This document shows, one piece after another, positions 63,588 through 64,000 of a stretch of 64,000 nucleotides of DNA. Both the position numbers and the translations under genes were made by a program. Position 1 is the first letter of the stretch. Each line of letters starts with the position of its first letter. Under the pieces are notes generated by a model. The model searched no databases. It saw only the letters and a program-made list of their open reading frames with translations, and had not been told where the DNA came from. Source of the stretch: Moraxella nonliquefaciens (GTDB taxonomy: Bacteria; Pseudomonadota; Gammaproteobacteria; Pseudomonadales; Moraxellaceae); contig NZ_LXTW01000001.1 in assembly GCF_001679005.1 (NCBI RefSeq), positions 159,698 to 223,697 of the forward strand, in the 5' to 3' direction.

Positions 63588-63614
63588 ACGCACCCATACA
63601 GCGAACGCTGACAT

Positions 63615-63690
<76 letters not shown>

Positions 63691-63696
63691 AATTCT

Positions 63697-63727
63697 AAAA
63701 GTCCAAATCAACAGGTTTGGACTTTTT
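63697..63727 (+). terminator. Terminator after tRNA-Gly
   Basis: AAAAGTCCAAA and TTTGGACTTTTT stem. It suggests the tRNA and tuf have separate transcripts, at least in part. Confidence 0.85.
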
Positions 63728-63855
63728 CTCACTTAAAATGCTTATTTACAATCCGTCGTGTCCAAAATCAATCTCATTTTAAGATAAAATATACAAATTT
63801 TCCTGTAAAATTGACATAATTTTGCATTGGCGGTGGTTTAAATTATAACGAGTTG

Positions 63856-63864
63856 TGTTATAAT
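63856..63864 (+). promoter_or_regulatory. Putative extended -10 promoter of tuf
   Basis: TGTTATAAT with TATAAT at 63859-63864, about 117 bases before the tuf start. No clear -35 at standard spacing; TTGACA at 63811-63816 is too far for this -10. Confidence 0.5.
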
Positions 63865-63980
63865 TAGCAAAATATGGCAAATTCGTTTGAATGTTGTCAT
63901 AAATTTGTCTGTAAAATTAAGACAATCCGAGCGAAAATTTCCATACCTAATTCATTCATAGGTTAATAAGAGGACATACC

Positions 63981-64000
63981 CATGGCCAAAGCCAAATTTG
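63981..64000 (+). CDS. tuf: Elongation factor Tu (first codons only)
   Basis: ATG 63981 with AAGAGGA 8 bases upstream opens MAKAKF, the usual N-terminus of proteobacterial EF-Tu, and runs off the window. The tRNA-Gly upstream supports tuf. Confidence 0.85.

Overview
The window looks like a chromosomal segment of a Moraxella-type gammaproteobacterium (Moraxellaceae). The genus is my inference. It rests on low GC, a six-gene Na+-NQR operon, the pilT-pilU pair beside yggS, zapA with a coiled-coil partner gene, fur, bamE-rnfH, and RTX and repeat-tract genes of the kind found in mucosal Moraxella and Neisseria. No ribosomal RNA is present to settle the species.

Positions 1 to about 20,790 are the right part of a very AT-rich prophage. 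Its right edge lies by a leftward tRNA-Leu(GAG). It carries a replication and recombination set: Dda/RecD-like helicase, family A DNA polymerase with proofreading domain, helicase-primase, Sak4-like ATPase, ssDNA-binding-type protein, RuvC-like resolvase, PD-(D/E)XK nuclease and HNH endonuclease. It also has ThyX, a Nudix hydrolase, a MoxR/VWA-metallopeptidase pair, a leftward lysis cassette with a large tail-type protein, a tail-fibre-like gene and a tyrosine integrase at the end of the replication operon. Capsid and packaging genes and any repressor must lie to the left of the window. Two phage intergenic regions (about 9.44-9.55 kb and 20.12-20.30 kb) hold what I read as two copies of one structured RNA. 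Each has an H-type pseudoknot, an AG spacer, a stem with an A/GG bulge, the invariant pentamer CCGTA and a third hairpin. The stems differ in sequence but keep their pairing.

Positions 20.8-48.3 kb are mostly conserved housekeeping chromosome. In order: a macro-domain-like gene, the nqrABCDEF operon (leftward), a CopD-like protein, DUF3025, bamE/rnfH, an SNF-type transporter, cytochrome c4, engB, rsmI-yqeY-ltaE, yihY, ferredoxin, DUF4298, trhP (yegQ), thrB, two unknown AT-rich genes, a YafJ-type amidotransferase, fur with its own Fur box, pilU/pilT, yggS, zapA with a coiled-coil partner, and a UPF0149 gene.

Positions 48.3-60.1 kb form an accessory RTX locus built by repeated duplication. It has an alcohol dehydrogenase remnant, a Sel1-like gene, three tandem small membrane-anchored paralogues with constant ends and variable middles, a short RTX protein, and three paralogous six-helix membrane proteins. 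Each of these membrane genes is followed by an RTX-toxin start. The first two starts are cut after 43 codons at the same codon by a 96-bp palindromic repeat that supplies an in-frame stop. Only the third leads into the full 1,514-residue RTX protein. The layout suggests an immunity (or accessory) plus secreted-toxin system with silent cassettes; that function is inference.

The right end (60.3-64 kb) has miaB, a MORN-repeat exported protein whose start region contains 13 copies of the pentanucleotide TCAAG (a phase-variation tract that reads as OFF from the best ATG), tRNA-Gly(GCC) and the first codons of tuf.
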